Assembly: GCF_000485595.1 (NCBI RefSeq)
Contig: NW_014578347.1
Coordinates: 7,146-46,814, forward strand
DNA from: Priapulus caudatus
Taxonomy: Eukaryota; Priapulida; Priapulimorpha; Priapulimorphida; Priapulidae
Direction of reading: 5' to 3'
Length of the DNA: 39,669 nucleotides
Shown here: positions 1-10,812 of the stretch, piece by piece
Position numbering within the stretch: the first letter of the stretch is position 1
How the letters are laid out: each line of letters starts with the position of its first letter
Notes under the pieces: generated by a model
Seen by the model: only the letters and a program-made list of their open reading frames with translations
Told to the model about the DNA's origin: nothing
The model's database searches: none
Program-made: the position numbers and the translations under genes

Positions 1-719
1 AAGGTTTACGCTCCTTAAATCATATCATTTTCTAAAGCAGTCTGTCTATAGCACCCTGCCCCTGTACTGGGCCTGAAGGCTGAATGATGAATCAGTGAAT
101 GCTCGCATGAGGCAAAAACACGGGCACGCTTCTAATCATAATTGTTGCCTGCCAACCTGCAATGCACGTGTTAACTCACAGCTGATTAACTCACAGCACA
201 CTCAAATTATCGCCTGCCTGAATATACTTACTTGGATTTTAGCCTGTACCTACTGTAGGATTTCAGGAATGAGGGCAGATGCCATCTTTGATTATTGATT
301 ACACTTGCACGCGCCATCTCGCGGCAACTATAGGCCTAGTTTAAATTAGATTTTATTCTCATGTAACTTTGTTAAACGAATAGATAATAACTAGTACCAT
401 ATAATATATAATATTTACTTTTCATCTTGAATCTTAACATATATCATGTAGCTATGGCCGTGCGTATCCATTTACCAGTTATGCGAACATAAGCTGTTAT
501 CATAGAAATATTAGAGACACTATATATTATGATTTCTATAACTGTTACACTCAGGGGCATAGGAACAAAGTATTATTGAGGGGGCAGTAAAAGGCATCAT
601 CGCTGGGTGATTTTTCAAGTGTGAGATTTTGGAATGCAATATTTTTTTCAACATTATATAAAAATTCCATTTCTCTTTTCATATCTAACAAAAATGGTAT
701 AGTGTTTCGACACCTGCAT
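1..719. other. AT-rich sequence, no gene seen
   Basis: No reading frame here resembles a known protein. A stretch near 70-106 (GCCTGAAGGC followed by ATCAGTGAATGCTC) reappears inverted near 2752-2786, so the two may be remnant ends of one old element, but the match is short. The rest is ordinary AT-rich DNA and probably lies in the last intron or the 3' flank of the galactosyltransferase gene on the minus strand. Confidence 0.5.
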
Positions 720-995
720 CTATAGATATGAAATTTTATAACTATAATTAAAAAATTTCGTATTTCTTGGTTTTAGTTTGTTTGTTAAGTTTATTTTAAT
801 ACCTGTATTATCAATGATCCATGATTGGATTTGTTGCCAAATATTGGTTACTATTGTACAGTCATGAAAGAGATGTAATAAAGATTCTTTTTCTTGTTGA
901 CAGAAAGTACATTTGTCATAATCAGTTAGTTTTATTTGGTGTAGAAAGGTGTTTGTAGCTAGAATTCTATGATTTAAACGGTGCCAATATATATG
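720..995 (-). pseudogene. LINE reverse transcriptase C-terminal fragment
   Basis: The minus strand reads open for about 91 codons to a TAG at 722-720. The translation has the hallmark end of a non-LTR retrotransposon ORF2: YWHRLNHRILATNTFLHQIK, then a CxxC zinc knuckle in DKCTFCQQEKE, then HLFHDC and IWQQIQSW. This C-x2-C-(~10)-H-(~3)-C pattern with a following Trp-rich segment is the zf-RVT type tail of L1/Tx1-like elements. A stop codon lies immediately upstream of the conserved part and no endonuclease or polymerase core is present, so this is a 5'-truncated dead copy. The AT-rich codons fit an old insertion. Identification as a LINE tail is firm; the clade is inferred. Confidence 0.85.
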
Positions 996-1139
996 TTACT
1001 AATCTAGCTATAGGTAATGCCCTGCAACACAAATGCTGTAGTGCACCATGGTGCATATCCTGTAACAATTTATAACATGTCACGGCACCCGTAAACTAGT
1101 ATTAAAATGAGCACCCTTTGTAACTAGTATCATGCCAAT

Positions 1140-1489
1140 CATACAGCAACGTTGGCCCAACGTCGTGCAGCCAACCATTTGCCAACCGTGACCATGCTAA
1201 CCATTCGCCAACGTTGACCCAACGTCATGCAGCCAACCACTTGCCAACCGTGACCATGCCAACCATACACCAAAGTTGGCCCAATGTCATGCAGCCAACC
1301 ACTTGCCAGCCGTGACCATGCCGACCATACGTCAATGTTGGCCCAACGTCATGCAGCCAACCATTTGCCAACCGTGACCATGCCGACCATATGCCAACGT
1401 TGGCCCAACGTCATGCAGCCAACCACTTGCCAACCGTGACCATGCCAACCATACACCAACGTTGGCCCAACGCCATGCAGCCAACCAGA
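1140..1489 (+). repeat. 62-bp palindrome-core minisatellite, array 1
   Basis: About five and a half copies of a 62-bp unit. Each unit carries GCAGCCAACCACTTGCCAAC, GTGACCATGCCAACCATA and the odd palindrome ACGTTGGCCCAACGT. Copies differ by scattered substitutions. The same unit occurs inverted at 4335-4875 and 5875-6130. The array ends sharply at about 1489, where purine-rich DNA begins. The apparent reading frames across it are by-products of the repeat. Confidence 0.9.
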
Positions 1490-1745
1490 TGGAGTGGCAG
1501 GTGGAGAGCGAAGGGAAAGAATGGAGGAGAGTGGAATGAGGAGAGGAGAGGAGGAGGGCAGGCAGGAGGACGGAGGAGAAGAAAAGGAGGAGGGGTGGAG
1601 AGAGGCGTGTAGGTGGACGAAGGAGGAGCGGGTGAGGAGGGGCAGCGTGGGAGAGAGGGAAGGAGCAATAGGATTTGGGAGCGCAGTAAGAGAGGGAAGG
1701 AGAACAAGGGAAGGAGAGTGGTAGGAGAGAGGGAGTGAGAACGAG
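1490..1745 (+). repeat. Purine-rich GGA/GA low-complexity tract
   Basis: A G+A-dominated stretch of GGAGGAG, GAGAGGA and GGGAGAG motifs with no fixed period. The open frames on both strands (Arg/Glu/Gly-rich or Pro/Ser/Leu-rich) are what such composition gives by chance. I see no splice sites or start context. Confidence 0.7.
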
Positions 1746-1879
1746 GCGGTGGGGAGTGGGAGGCCGCAGTGGTGCGACGTTGCTGGTGGTTCCCTTATAG
1801 TCGTGTGGGCTCGGGGTATGTCAGTGCTGAGTCCGGTCCGGGCTGCAGAGCCCGGAATGCGATTGACGTCAATGCAACT

Positions 1880-2760
1880 AGCTTATTGCTGCATGCTGCC
1901 TGCTGTTGCTTGTGGTGTGTTTTTGTTGTATGCTGGTTGTATGCTAGTGTGCATGTTCTATTGTGCGGTTGTTGCTGCTATTGTATGCTGTTGTTGTGGA
2001 TGTCCGGCTGCTCCTGTATGCTGTGTTGTTTGTGGTGTCGGGTGTCTGTTATGCTGTGTTTGTGGTGGTGCTACCGGTGTCCTGTATGGTGCTGGTTTGT
2101 TGTGAGTACTGGGATGCTTGATGCTTGCTGTGTTGTTGGTGTGCTACGGCTTTGTCTGTAATGGGTGTTGTTGTGGATGGTCGGTGCTATTTTGTCTGTT
2201 GCTGTTGTTTGTGATGTACCCGGTGTTTTGATCTGGCTGTTGTTGTGGGCTGTTCGGCTGTCCTGTAACTGTTTGCTGTTTGTGTGGTGCTCGGCTGTCT
2301 TGTAACTGCTGTTTTTTTTGTTTTTTTTTTTTTTTTTTTTGTGTTTTTTTTTTTTTTTTCTGTTGTTGTGTGTCGGGCTGCTCTGTAACGGTCGGCTGTT
2401 GTTGTGGATGCTTACGGCTGCTTCTGTAATTTTTGTTGTGTTGTTGTGGATTCGGCTGCTCTTGTAACTGCTGTGTTGTGTGGTGTACGCTGCTCTGATA
2501 CTGTTGTGTTGTGTGGGGATGCTACGCTGCTCTTGTATGTTGCGTTGTTGTGGATGCTACGGCTGCTATGTATGTTGGTGTGTTGTGGTGTTCGGTGCTC
2601 TCTGTAACTGTTGCTGTTTTGTTTGTGTTGCTACGGCTGATTCTGTACTGGTGTTTTTGTGGAGCTCGGCTTGTCTGTATGTTGTGTGTTGTGGTGTACG
2701 GCTGTATGCTCTATTGTCTTTCTTTTGCATAGCCTGTGTTTGTTTAATGAATTGAGCATT
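1880..2760 (+). repeat. TG-rich degenerate minisatellite with poly-T core
   Basis: A roughly 35-45-bp motif recurs with many changes: TTGTTGTGGATGCTACGGCT, then GCTCTTGTAACTGCTG and TGTTGTG. A poly-T run interrupts the array at about 2311-2360. Cys/Val/Leu-rich open frames here come from the repeat and are not taken as genes. The array stops near 2760 at a short motif that is the inverted partner of the one near 70-106. Confidence 0.75.
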
Positions 2761-4334
2761 CACTGATATCGCGGCTTCAGGCTGTTCTATCTAGAGAGGG
2801 CGTCGTTACGTCTGATCTACAGTATAGTATAGTTAACTGTTTTCTATATTTTATTGTACCATTTTTTTTTTCATTTTATGTTAGTCGTTTTCGTATCGAA
2901 CGTGCTGCTTTGTATACGCATATAAATAATATTAATCTCATATCCTTCCTGTATTCTCATCATGCTTGGTGGTCGTGAATCCGGTGAGTGGGTCACGCGT
3001 CAGTCCTGTTCACCAGACGCTCGCAAACTTCGTAACCAGTGTGGAACGCAGATCTGCCGAACGTGGGAGGAACAACGAGTTTGTTGGAAGTTTGACAACG
3101 ATGGACGTTTCGACCAATTGATGGGCTGTGGGGTTTTGTTTCTTTGGCACTCTGTGTGCTTTAAACAGATGTATCATACCAGATCGCAGGATATAAGTTT
3201 TGTAACTTTTTTGGTTCGAGGTTTTGACGAGTAGTGCCAGTGCATCTTAACTGTGATTACCAACATTATGGACCCATGATTTAATGTTGATTGATATTGC
3301 AATGTCTGGCATATATTTTGAATCATAGCGCTGCACAATTTAATGATATAAGCCCGAGATTGCAACCAGATTCAGGGTTTTCGAGTCTTAACTTTTTTCG
3401 CTCCATTTGTCCAGAACGTTTCGGAGTCTGATGGTTGATTCATACCCCTAATATGCGTTTGTCATTTTTTTTGCAGTGCCTGTAACGTGTGCTGCTATGT
3501 TATTTCATTTTATCGATCGTTTCGACTTTACGCGACACTTTATTGGTATCTTATTGTGAGTTTGAACTTTCCGTTCCATGATTCTCGTCCATATACATTA
3601 TCAATGGATCATTATATTTCATCTAACTCTAATTTTAATGGTGGAGTGATATGATGATGGTTACTATTTTTGGATTTATACGTTTCGATTGTAGATGGAG
3701 TGATACTTTGCTGTGCGTCTTACTGTTGGTTTAGGATTCCGTTTAGATTTATACCTCTGATTCGTCCCGCTATATGCCATGACCCCAGTGAATGCTGCTG
3801 TCGGCTTGATCACGCGCTAGTTTCCTTTGTGACTCCAGCCTGTTATTGTATTAACATGTCACAAATTAGTAATAGTATGTATGTGTTGTAGTGTTACGCA
3901 TACAATGTAACATCACTGTTAGGATCCCGTTTTCGTGTATATTGCTTGAGGCTCTGTGAATGCTAACAGTACTGCAACAGTCAGACTCACACTCCCGCGT
4001 CAGCTAAGTAGTCGTTGCTGTATTACGTGGACGTGTCGTGGACATGTTCTGTCGTTTCATGCACAATAACATGCACTGTACAGTTATGTAATGTTTCTCA
4101 TCGTAACTGGTCCAGTGTCACTGGTCGTATATGTCGTGTGTCCTGGCGCAGATAAGGTCTATGGTTCTGGTTATGGCGGAGTACCTGGTATATGCTTGAT
4201 ATGGTTAGGTTAGAGTAGGGAGTGGCGTAGCGACTCGTCCTGGATCGGTTGGTTGGAGTGGTTTGTCTCGGTGGTTCCGTATCGGGGGGTACCCTGGTCG
4301 TTTCGTATATCGGATAGTAACTGACGTTGATTTC
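2761..4334. other. Unique-looking DNA, no gene supported
   Basis: No recognisable protein on either strand. The longest plausible frame (2962-3234, plus, 90 aa) shows no domain or signal peptide I can recognise and no neighbouring exon. Galactosyltransferase exons 5 and 6 were searched for here on the minus strand (the M-I-R-H-S-R-D block and the C-terminal L-Y-T block) and not seen. Confidence 0.5.
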
Positions 4335-4875
4335 GTGCATGTCACGGTTGGCAAGTGGTTGGGCTGCATGCGTTGGGCACGTGGCGTTGGTTGGTTGGCG
4401 TTGCGCAACGTTGGCGTATGGTTTGGCACAATGCTAGTTGGCCAGTGGTTGGTAATACGTGGTGCAACGTTGGCGTTATGTTTGGCATGATGCTGTTGCA
4501 AGTGGTTGTGCATGACGTTGGGCAACGTTGGGTATGGTTGATGATGACTAGTTGGACAGTGGTTGGCTGTATGACTTGGTGCACGTTGGTGTTGGTTGGC
4601 GTGGTCACGGTGGCAAGTGGTTGGCTGTATGCGATGGGCAACGTTGGCATATGGTTCGGATGGTCACGTGGCAGATGGTGGTTGCATGACTTTGTTCCGT
4701 TGACGTTTGTCGGATGGTGCCGGTTGCAAATGGTTGGCTGCATGACGTGGGCACGTTGGTGGAGATGGTTGGCATGGTCACGGTTAGCAAATAGTTGGCT
4801 GCATGCGTTGGGCAACGTTGGTGGTATTGGTTTGCATGTCCGCTTGGCAAGTGGTTGCGTGCATGCGTTGGCCCC
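4335..4875 (-). repeat. 62-bp minisatellite, array 2, inverted and degenerate
   Basis: Eight to nine decayed copies of the 62-bp unit, read on the minus strand. On the plus strand it appears as GGTTGGCTGCATGACGTTGG and GGTCACGGTTGGCAAGTGG. The palindromic core is mostly broken (for example TTGGGCAACGTTGG). The array lies just before a minus-strand LTR and faces array 1, which is in the opposite orientation. Confidence 0.85.
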
Positions 4876-4939
4876 TTGACGTATGCGTTCGCATTGTCCG
4901 GTTGGAATNAAATCGGCTTTTATTGATATCATTGAGCCG

Positions 4940-5677
4940 TGTAGTGGCCCTAGGGGTAGCCGACTACGGTATGACAGGCGTTATATAGTTAACGCGTGTT
5001 TAGTTGTGTGGATTCATTGTTCGCTCCTGCCGTTAGGCAGGACGGTGATGCAGTAGCGTATAACAGGTTGTACCAGTGAAACAGAACACCGTTATATTCG
5101 GTTAACTGTACGGTTATAGTTTTATTGTTTCTTGCTAGCTTACGAATAATTCCTCTGCATTCGTAGATGCCGCGGATCTGTATTTATCTCCTATATGTAG
5201 CTTACGCGCTACTTAGCTTGCGTTATAAGTTATCTGGTTCGCCGTTATCGCGATTATCCGTGCAGCGTGAAGCGCTGTTACGTTGTTCAACTTATAACTA
5301 GACTAATATTAAAGAATTAACGCGTCGCCGGCTTCGCCTTCCCCTCTCCCCGTCGTCCTTTCTTCGCGTAGACCTAGGTAGCCTCCAAGGGTGTCTCCCT
5401 CGTAGTCGCTCCTGGCACTACCGTCCTGAAATCTCGTGCTTCTCTCCTTCCCGTTTTATTCCCTGTACCCGTAGTTCTACCTACCTGAAACCCAGTTCTC
5501 CTATTCCCTCTTCTATCTCCTGGGGACCTAAAATGTTTTCTTCTTCTCCTTCTTTCTGGTCTTCTTCCTACCTAACCTGAAAAATAACACACTCTTGTGC
5601 TGCGGTCCGGCGCGCCTTATATACCTAGCTGGTAACGCCCCCCTTCGTTCCGTTGTTAAGGACGCGTCGTCATAACA
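4940..5677 (-). mobile_element. Gypsy-like LTR, minus strand
   Basis: On the minus strand this begins TGTTATGAC, preceded by the purine-rich GTGGGGAGTAG, has a TATA-like GGTATATAAGG near 5620 and a polyadenylation signal AATAAAAC near 5130, and ends ACTACA. The 3' half matches the LTR at 13635-14460: both have TACTGCATCACCGTCCT, then an imperfect hairpin ending GGAGCGAA, then CCCCTAGGGCCACTACA. No pol sequence or primer-binding site adjoins it, so it is probably a solo LTR. The flanking five bases do not match, which leaves the exact ends open. Confidence 0.7.
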
Positions 5678-5874
5678 CTACTCCCCACGCAGATTCCGTG
5701 GCTGGTACGATTGTCTCCCCTGCTGACGCAACTCGTTTCTAAGTAAATATTCCTCTCTTCGACAACCTAGACTATTCATTCTATTCAAATCTCTTCGTAT
5801 ATTATGCTGATTAATAGTACATAAACGCGTTAATTATCAAACTCTATATATTGCGTTTTCGCTTCCCAGATAGC
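5678..5874. other. Short spacer between LTR and minisatellite
   Basis: AT-rich sequence with no gene or repeat recognised. If the LTR at 4940-5677 is a 3' LTR, this is where internal element sequence would lie, but no retroelement protein can be read. Confidence 0.4.
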
Positions 5875-6130
5875 ATGCTTACGTTGGGCCAACGTTGGCA
5901 TTTGGTTGGCACGGTCACGGTTGGCAATATGACGTTGGGCCAACGTTAGCACGGTCACGGTTGGCAAGTGGTTGGCTGCATGCCGTTGGGCCAACGTTGG
6001 CGCATGGTTGGCATGATGCTAGCTGGAAATGGTTGGCTGCATGACGTTGGGCCAACGTTGGCGTATGGTTGGCATGGTCACGGTTGTCAAGTGGTTGGCT
6101 GCATGACGTTGAGCCAACGTTGGCATATGG
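5875..6130 (-). repeat. 62-bp minisatellite, array 3, inverted and well preserved
   Basis: About four copies of the 62-bp unit on the minus strand. The copies keep the palindromic core (ACGTTGGGCCAACGT on the plus strand) and the GGCTGCATGACGTTGG block. Array 3 is better preserved than array 2 and is as good as array 1, although 4.4 kb separates it from array 1. Confidence 0.9.
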
Positions 6131-6245
6131 TCAGCAGCAGTCAGCAGGCAGCAGCAGCAGGCAGCAGCAGCAGCAGCAACAGCAGGCAGCAACAGCAGCA
6201 GCAGCAGGCAGCAAGCAGCAACAGCAGCAGCAGCAGGCAGAAGCA
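6130..6245 (+). repeat. (CAG)n / AGC trinucleotide repeat
   Basis: CAG/AGC/CAA triplets with GGCAGC interruptions, running directly from the end of the palindromic minisatellite. The Ser/Gln-rich or poly-Leu/Cys frames across it are repeat artefacts. It lies about 130 bp past exon 4 of the galactosyltransferase, inside an intron. Confidence 0.9.
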
Positions 6246-6372
6246 GTAACTTTTGACATTGACTTGTGGATGTATAGTTGCGATAAATAACATTCTTCTC
6301 GCAATGACACTTCCTAAATTAAATAAATTTTTAATGTAAATGTAGCCAACCATACGGATGTAGATGGCGTAC

Positions 6373-6495
6373 CTGTTCCGCATGTCGTCGTCTTCGCCTC
6401 CCCACAACCAGAATAAATTGCTATAGCCGTTCACCGTTTTAAACTGTTCTGGCGTGAACGCGACCACTCCGCCCATATGGGCTGAGTAGCCGATT
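6373..6495 (-). CDS. beta4GalT-like exon 4 (GGEDDD catalytic motif)
   Basis: The acceptor is TTTCCTTACAG and the donor AACAG|GTACGC; length 123 nt. It encodes IGYSAHMGGVVAFTPEQFKT and NGYSNLFWLWGGEDDDMRNR. The acceptor-binding and catalytic acidic residues (EDDD) are intact. Aligned without gaps to B4GALT1 (LPYVQYFGGV), the residue at the Tyr289 position is His, and Leu precedes the mobile-loop Trp314. The exon ends after two bases of a codon, so another exon must follow. Confidence 0.95.
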
Positions 6496-9400
6496 CTGTA
6501 AGGAAAAAACTGTATTGTAAATTTTGGTCGGATTATAGTCGGATTTATAGTCGGATTTCTTTTAAAACATGAATAACATCATTGTTCATGGTTAAATCCT
6601 TAAATTATTTACCTTGACAGTTTCAGCTATCGTTCTGACAGCTATCTTCAGAACTTCGAAATTCGTCACCCGATGGCAGTAGGTGACAGTGACCCGAAAA
6701 CTGTCAGATGTTGGTCGGTGGGGCGCCCGGAGCTGATGGTCTGGTCCTGGGCCTGAGAATAATGCACACTGTCACGTGTACGACAACATTCTCAGGCCCA
6801 GGACCAGACCATCGGCGCCGGGGGCCCCACCGACCAACATCTGACAGTTTTCACAAATGAACAAAGAAACGCGCACAAAGAAAGTGCTTCCTCTCGCAAA
6901 CGCAACGGTAAGATATTAAAGTTTATTCGGGTTACCACACAAGTTTGGATTTCTATATCATCCTTTATACATTGGACCTTCAATTCAACGTTACATTATG
7001 GTGCCAGTGACAGTCAAAAACTTGGGTATTCCTTTGCGGACGCAACGTAAGGTACTCGATCCGTTATGTTGATCTACGGGCCATACTACGCAAGGAAGAT
7101 GCCACAGGAGGAGTCGCTGGGTACACCGCTGGCAAGAAAACTGGAGAGAGAGAAACGGAGAGCGGATGAGAGAGCAAGAGAGACGGAGGAAGAGAGAGAA
7201 AGAAAGAGAGAGACGGAAACAGGAGCAACAGTAGGAGAAACGAAGAACGATGGAGAGCGATCGACAGAGACGAAGAAGCGAGACGCGGGAGAGAGAACGG
7301 TGGATACACACCGCGTGAGAACTATGTGAGTAAGTCAGCGTGAAGGAAGGAAGGGCCGGTGTTGCATCCGCGATACTGCGAGGGCAAGTCCGAGTCTCGA
7401 CCTATGTGTGGGAGAAAGAGAGAGGAGAGCAGAACAGAGAAGGCAAGGCTGACAGAGCAGAGACAGAGGACGTGAAAGATAAATTGCGAACATTAATGGC
7501 TAAAAAAAAATAATCCAGGGAATTCTAGAATTTAATTGGTGGAAGCTTTAATCTCGTGCCGTCGAAACTAGACGTGAAAGGTGTGACATCGTCAGGAATG
7601 TGTATTTTTATATGTTTTTCTTTGTTTTATATACGCGGATTTTTTTTCATGGTATATGCTTGTGACCGTTGTCTTTGTGTGGAAAATCTTTTGTGTGAAA
7701 CTTTGTGTAAAAATGTGTGATCGTTTTCTTGAATTTGTGCTAACGGTACGTTTACGCTATATTGTCAGACTGCTAAACACATTCTTCAATTAGAGTTTGA
7801 TAGGCCTAAAACATTTTATCGAAAATATGAAATCAGTTTTGTGTATTTTTGTTGACTGTATGATGTGTGGAACTGACAAAGGTTGTCAGGTCCACATCGG
7901 TGCTGTGTGTAATAATGGGATTAAGAGGTTTAAATTAGCATTATGAATGGAGCACATGGCTAAACGTGGTTTAGGTTATGCGTGTCGGTATACGCATACG
8001 CCACGTACGTTACAGCATAAAAAGACACAAGAGTGAGAGTAATTGCAGCGATATCAAAATGTTCACTGCCAAATGTGTTGGATTTCTGACTTGTATGGTG
8101 ATCGAACTTTATCTTTACTTGTTTTGTATAGGAAGCCTTATGCTTCATATGTGTTTTCTTATTGTATTTTGATTGTTGTTATGTTTGTGTATTGATTGTG
8201 GGTTGTTTAATCGGACATAAAGACGTTTCTCTCATTGGGTTGAGTTAGGAAAGTATTAGGGTAGTAATTTATTTTTTATTTTTTTAGGTTTAGGTTGAAG
8301 TGTAGATCAGCGGGAACGCTGAATCGATGACAGGGTAGTCATCGTCTTGGGGAAGGGGGAGATACTTTAACATGTGTTTTGCAGGTGTTGCATGAATTAG
8401 TCAGCGAGGCTGGGCTGGGGGTTGTTTTGGTGGTGGTCTGTGTAAACGAAGAGTCGCGCATCTTGTGCGGCTGGATTGTTGTTATGGGGAGAATGGTAAA
8501 CGTGTTTTAGGTCGGGCGTTTCTGGGGTCATTGTGAAATGGGGGTAGGACGCGGTCTGGGAGAACGGGTACATGTGCGCTCAGGATGTAGGGGTTTTGGG
8601 GGTAATATATAGGATAGTATAGAGTAGTCCTAGGATAGTATAGGATATACTATAGGTATACTGCTGGTATACTGCTGTAGGTATACTGCTGTATGTATAC
8701 TGCTGGTATACTGCTAGGTATACTGCTATAGGTGTACTACTGGTATAGTATAGAGTAGTATAGGATAGTATAGAGTAGTATAGATAGTATAGAGAGGTAG
8801 AGAGTGGAGAGAAAAGGTCTGGTTGTGGAGACGGGAGTAACACGCGCGTTGTTTTGTCCCTGCATGTGTGCAAGGAGATGTGACGTGTGCAAGATATTAA
8901 AGTTTATGCAGTTTAATACACAAGTTTGGATTCCTTCTTCATTATTTATACATCGAACTTGTAATTTAAACGTTACATGTGTATGCTATTACAACCTGTA
9001 TACAGGCGTCCGGATCCAGCATAGATAGTATACATGTGTAGCGTTACATCTACGTCTATATACGCTATAGCTGTTACTCACGTACGTGTACTTGTAGCGG
9101 TCCACGGCGACCGTCATGTGGCGGACGTTGTGAAGGTCACAGCGGTACGTGTTAAGGTCGTTCTCAGGTAGCAGGTCGACATCGTGGAAGATCACACACG
9201 TCCAATTGTGTTGTCGCATCGCTTCTACAAAGCCGGCGTTCATCAGGCGACCCTTGTTGAACTCCTCCGTAGTGTTTGCCTGTACAATGGAAAGCACGCA
9301 GGTACAACACCTAGGTTACGGTTGCTCCACGCGCTTCTCCGCATTAAAGGTACGGTGGAGGCACGGGCAGTGTATAATAGCGAGGTGATATGATGTCTAG

Positions 9401-10780
9401 ATTCTCAGAACGCACAAGGATGATTCTGACGCTCTGAACTAACGAGGAAGGATCGGCTAGAAGTACTGACTGATAATTGAGCCAATGCCACTATTGCTTC
9501 TACAAGATTAACCAGGAAGAACTTGTGCATTGTTTTCGTGGATGTATTACAGACACTCATACAATTATGTTGCTTAGCGACTTCAACCGCCTTTATAGGG
9601 GGTTGCTGTTGACACTAGCAACCTTAACATGTTGTGCCATCGTTTAGAGGAGTTCTTGGGGAAGTGCAGCTGCGCTTGCCGCTGTCACACAGCATGCGCT
9701 GATAGATGGAGATCAACTCGAATATGGTGAATAGTTAATGTGCTCAACAGTTTTCCCAGTAGTGCGATCCAGGTAATACCCCCTTTAATATTAAATTGTT
9801 GACATATACGTGTACAGCCATATATCGGTAGGCCCGTGGACTCTAGCTACCTGTAATCGCCATACCTGCTCAACAACGTATATGCCGTAGTGAATCTGCT
9901 GTCGTTGTAAAAACGGATGGATGTGACGTAAGAAGGCTAGCAGCTGATCTTCTCTGTTCTTGTACGGAACAATGATGGCCACCTTGTGGCGCGGCAAGCA
10001 GAGAGCAGGCGAGTCCTGAGGGCGCCACTCACCACCGTGCTGCACGTACGATAACTCATCTTCTAGTGTCCGCCACGTTAGCGTTTTATTTATGGCGCTA
10101 TTAACTTTAATTCTCCCAACTGAAAGTAGAAAATAAATTGCTATTGTCAGGCGTTGTTACTGAATTTAGCAGAATAAAGATCCCCATCAACACACATATT
10201 ATATAAACCTAATCGAAGAGACTGTTGGTACAAGATTGATCATTCTGTCATCAGTGGCGTTAGATGGACCGCATTTCTGAAGGCAGCCATTGTTCCGTAG
10301 ATTGGCTCAATGGCTAATAATCTAGTTTGATGAAAAACGGAAGAGATCTAGTCTGCGAAGAAATTTGTGGCAATCTCTAGAATGAGAAATGTCATAAATG
10401 GCATTTATACAAGCGGAGTAGAGGTATGACGTATAAACTCGGACGATGTTAATAAACGGGAATTAGGCTTAAAAACTAAAATTTAGTATGACAACACTAA
10501 GTGAAATCGGAAATGGTGTTTGTAATTACGTGTAGCTCGCCCCCACAAACCATTACAGCAATATTTCACAGCTACAAAAATATCATTAGTATAGCAACTT
10601 GATTCCCAGACATGAGTTAGGGTTACACGTCTACATAATAGATTAGTGGAACTACTAGCTACATGCGATTAATAGATAGCTGAGCAATTCTTCATTAACA
10701 AGTATAAAAATGCTTAGACACAGACGCGCACACGCAAGTACATACACACGCAGACGCACACAGACATGCGTGCCCATACA

Positions 10781-10812
<32 letters not shown>

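Noticed and set aside
1494-2755. Several overlapping frames rich in Gly/Glu/Arg or Cys/Val
   Set aside because: They follow from GGA-rich and TG-rich repeats.
6141-6372. Continuation of exon 4 past the donor into the poly-Leu/Cys frame
   Set aside because: Homology to the family stops exactly at the GTACGC donor; beyond it the frame reads intron and CAG repeat.
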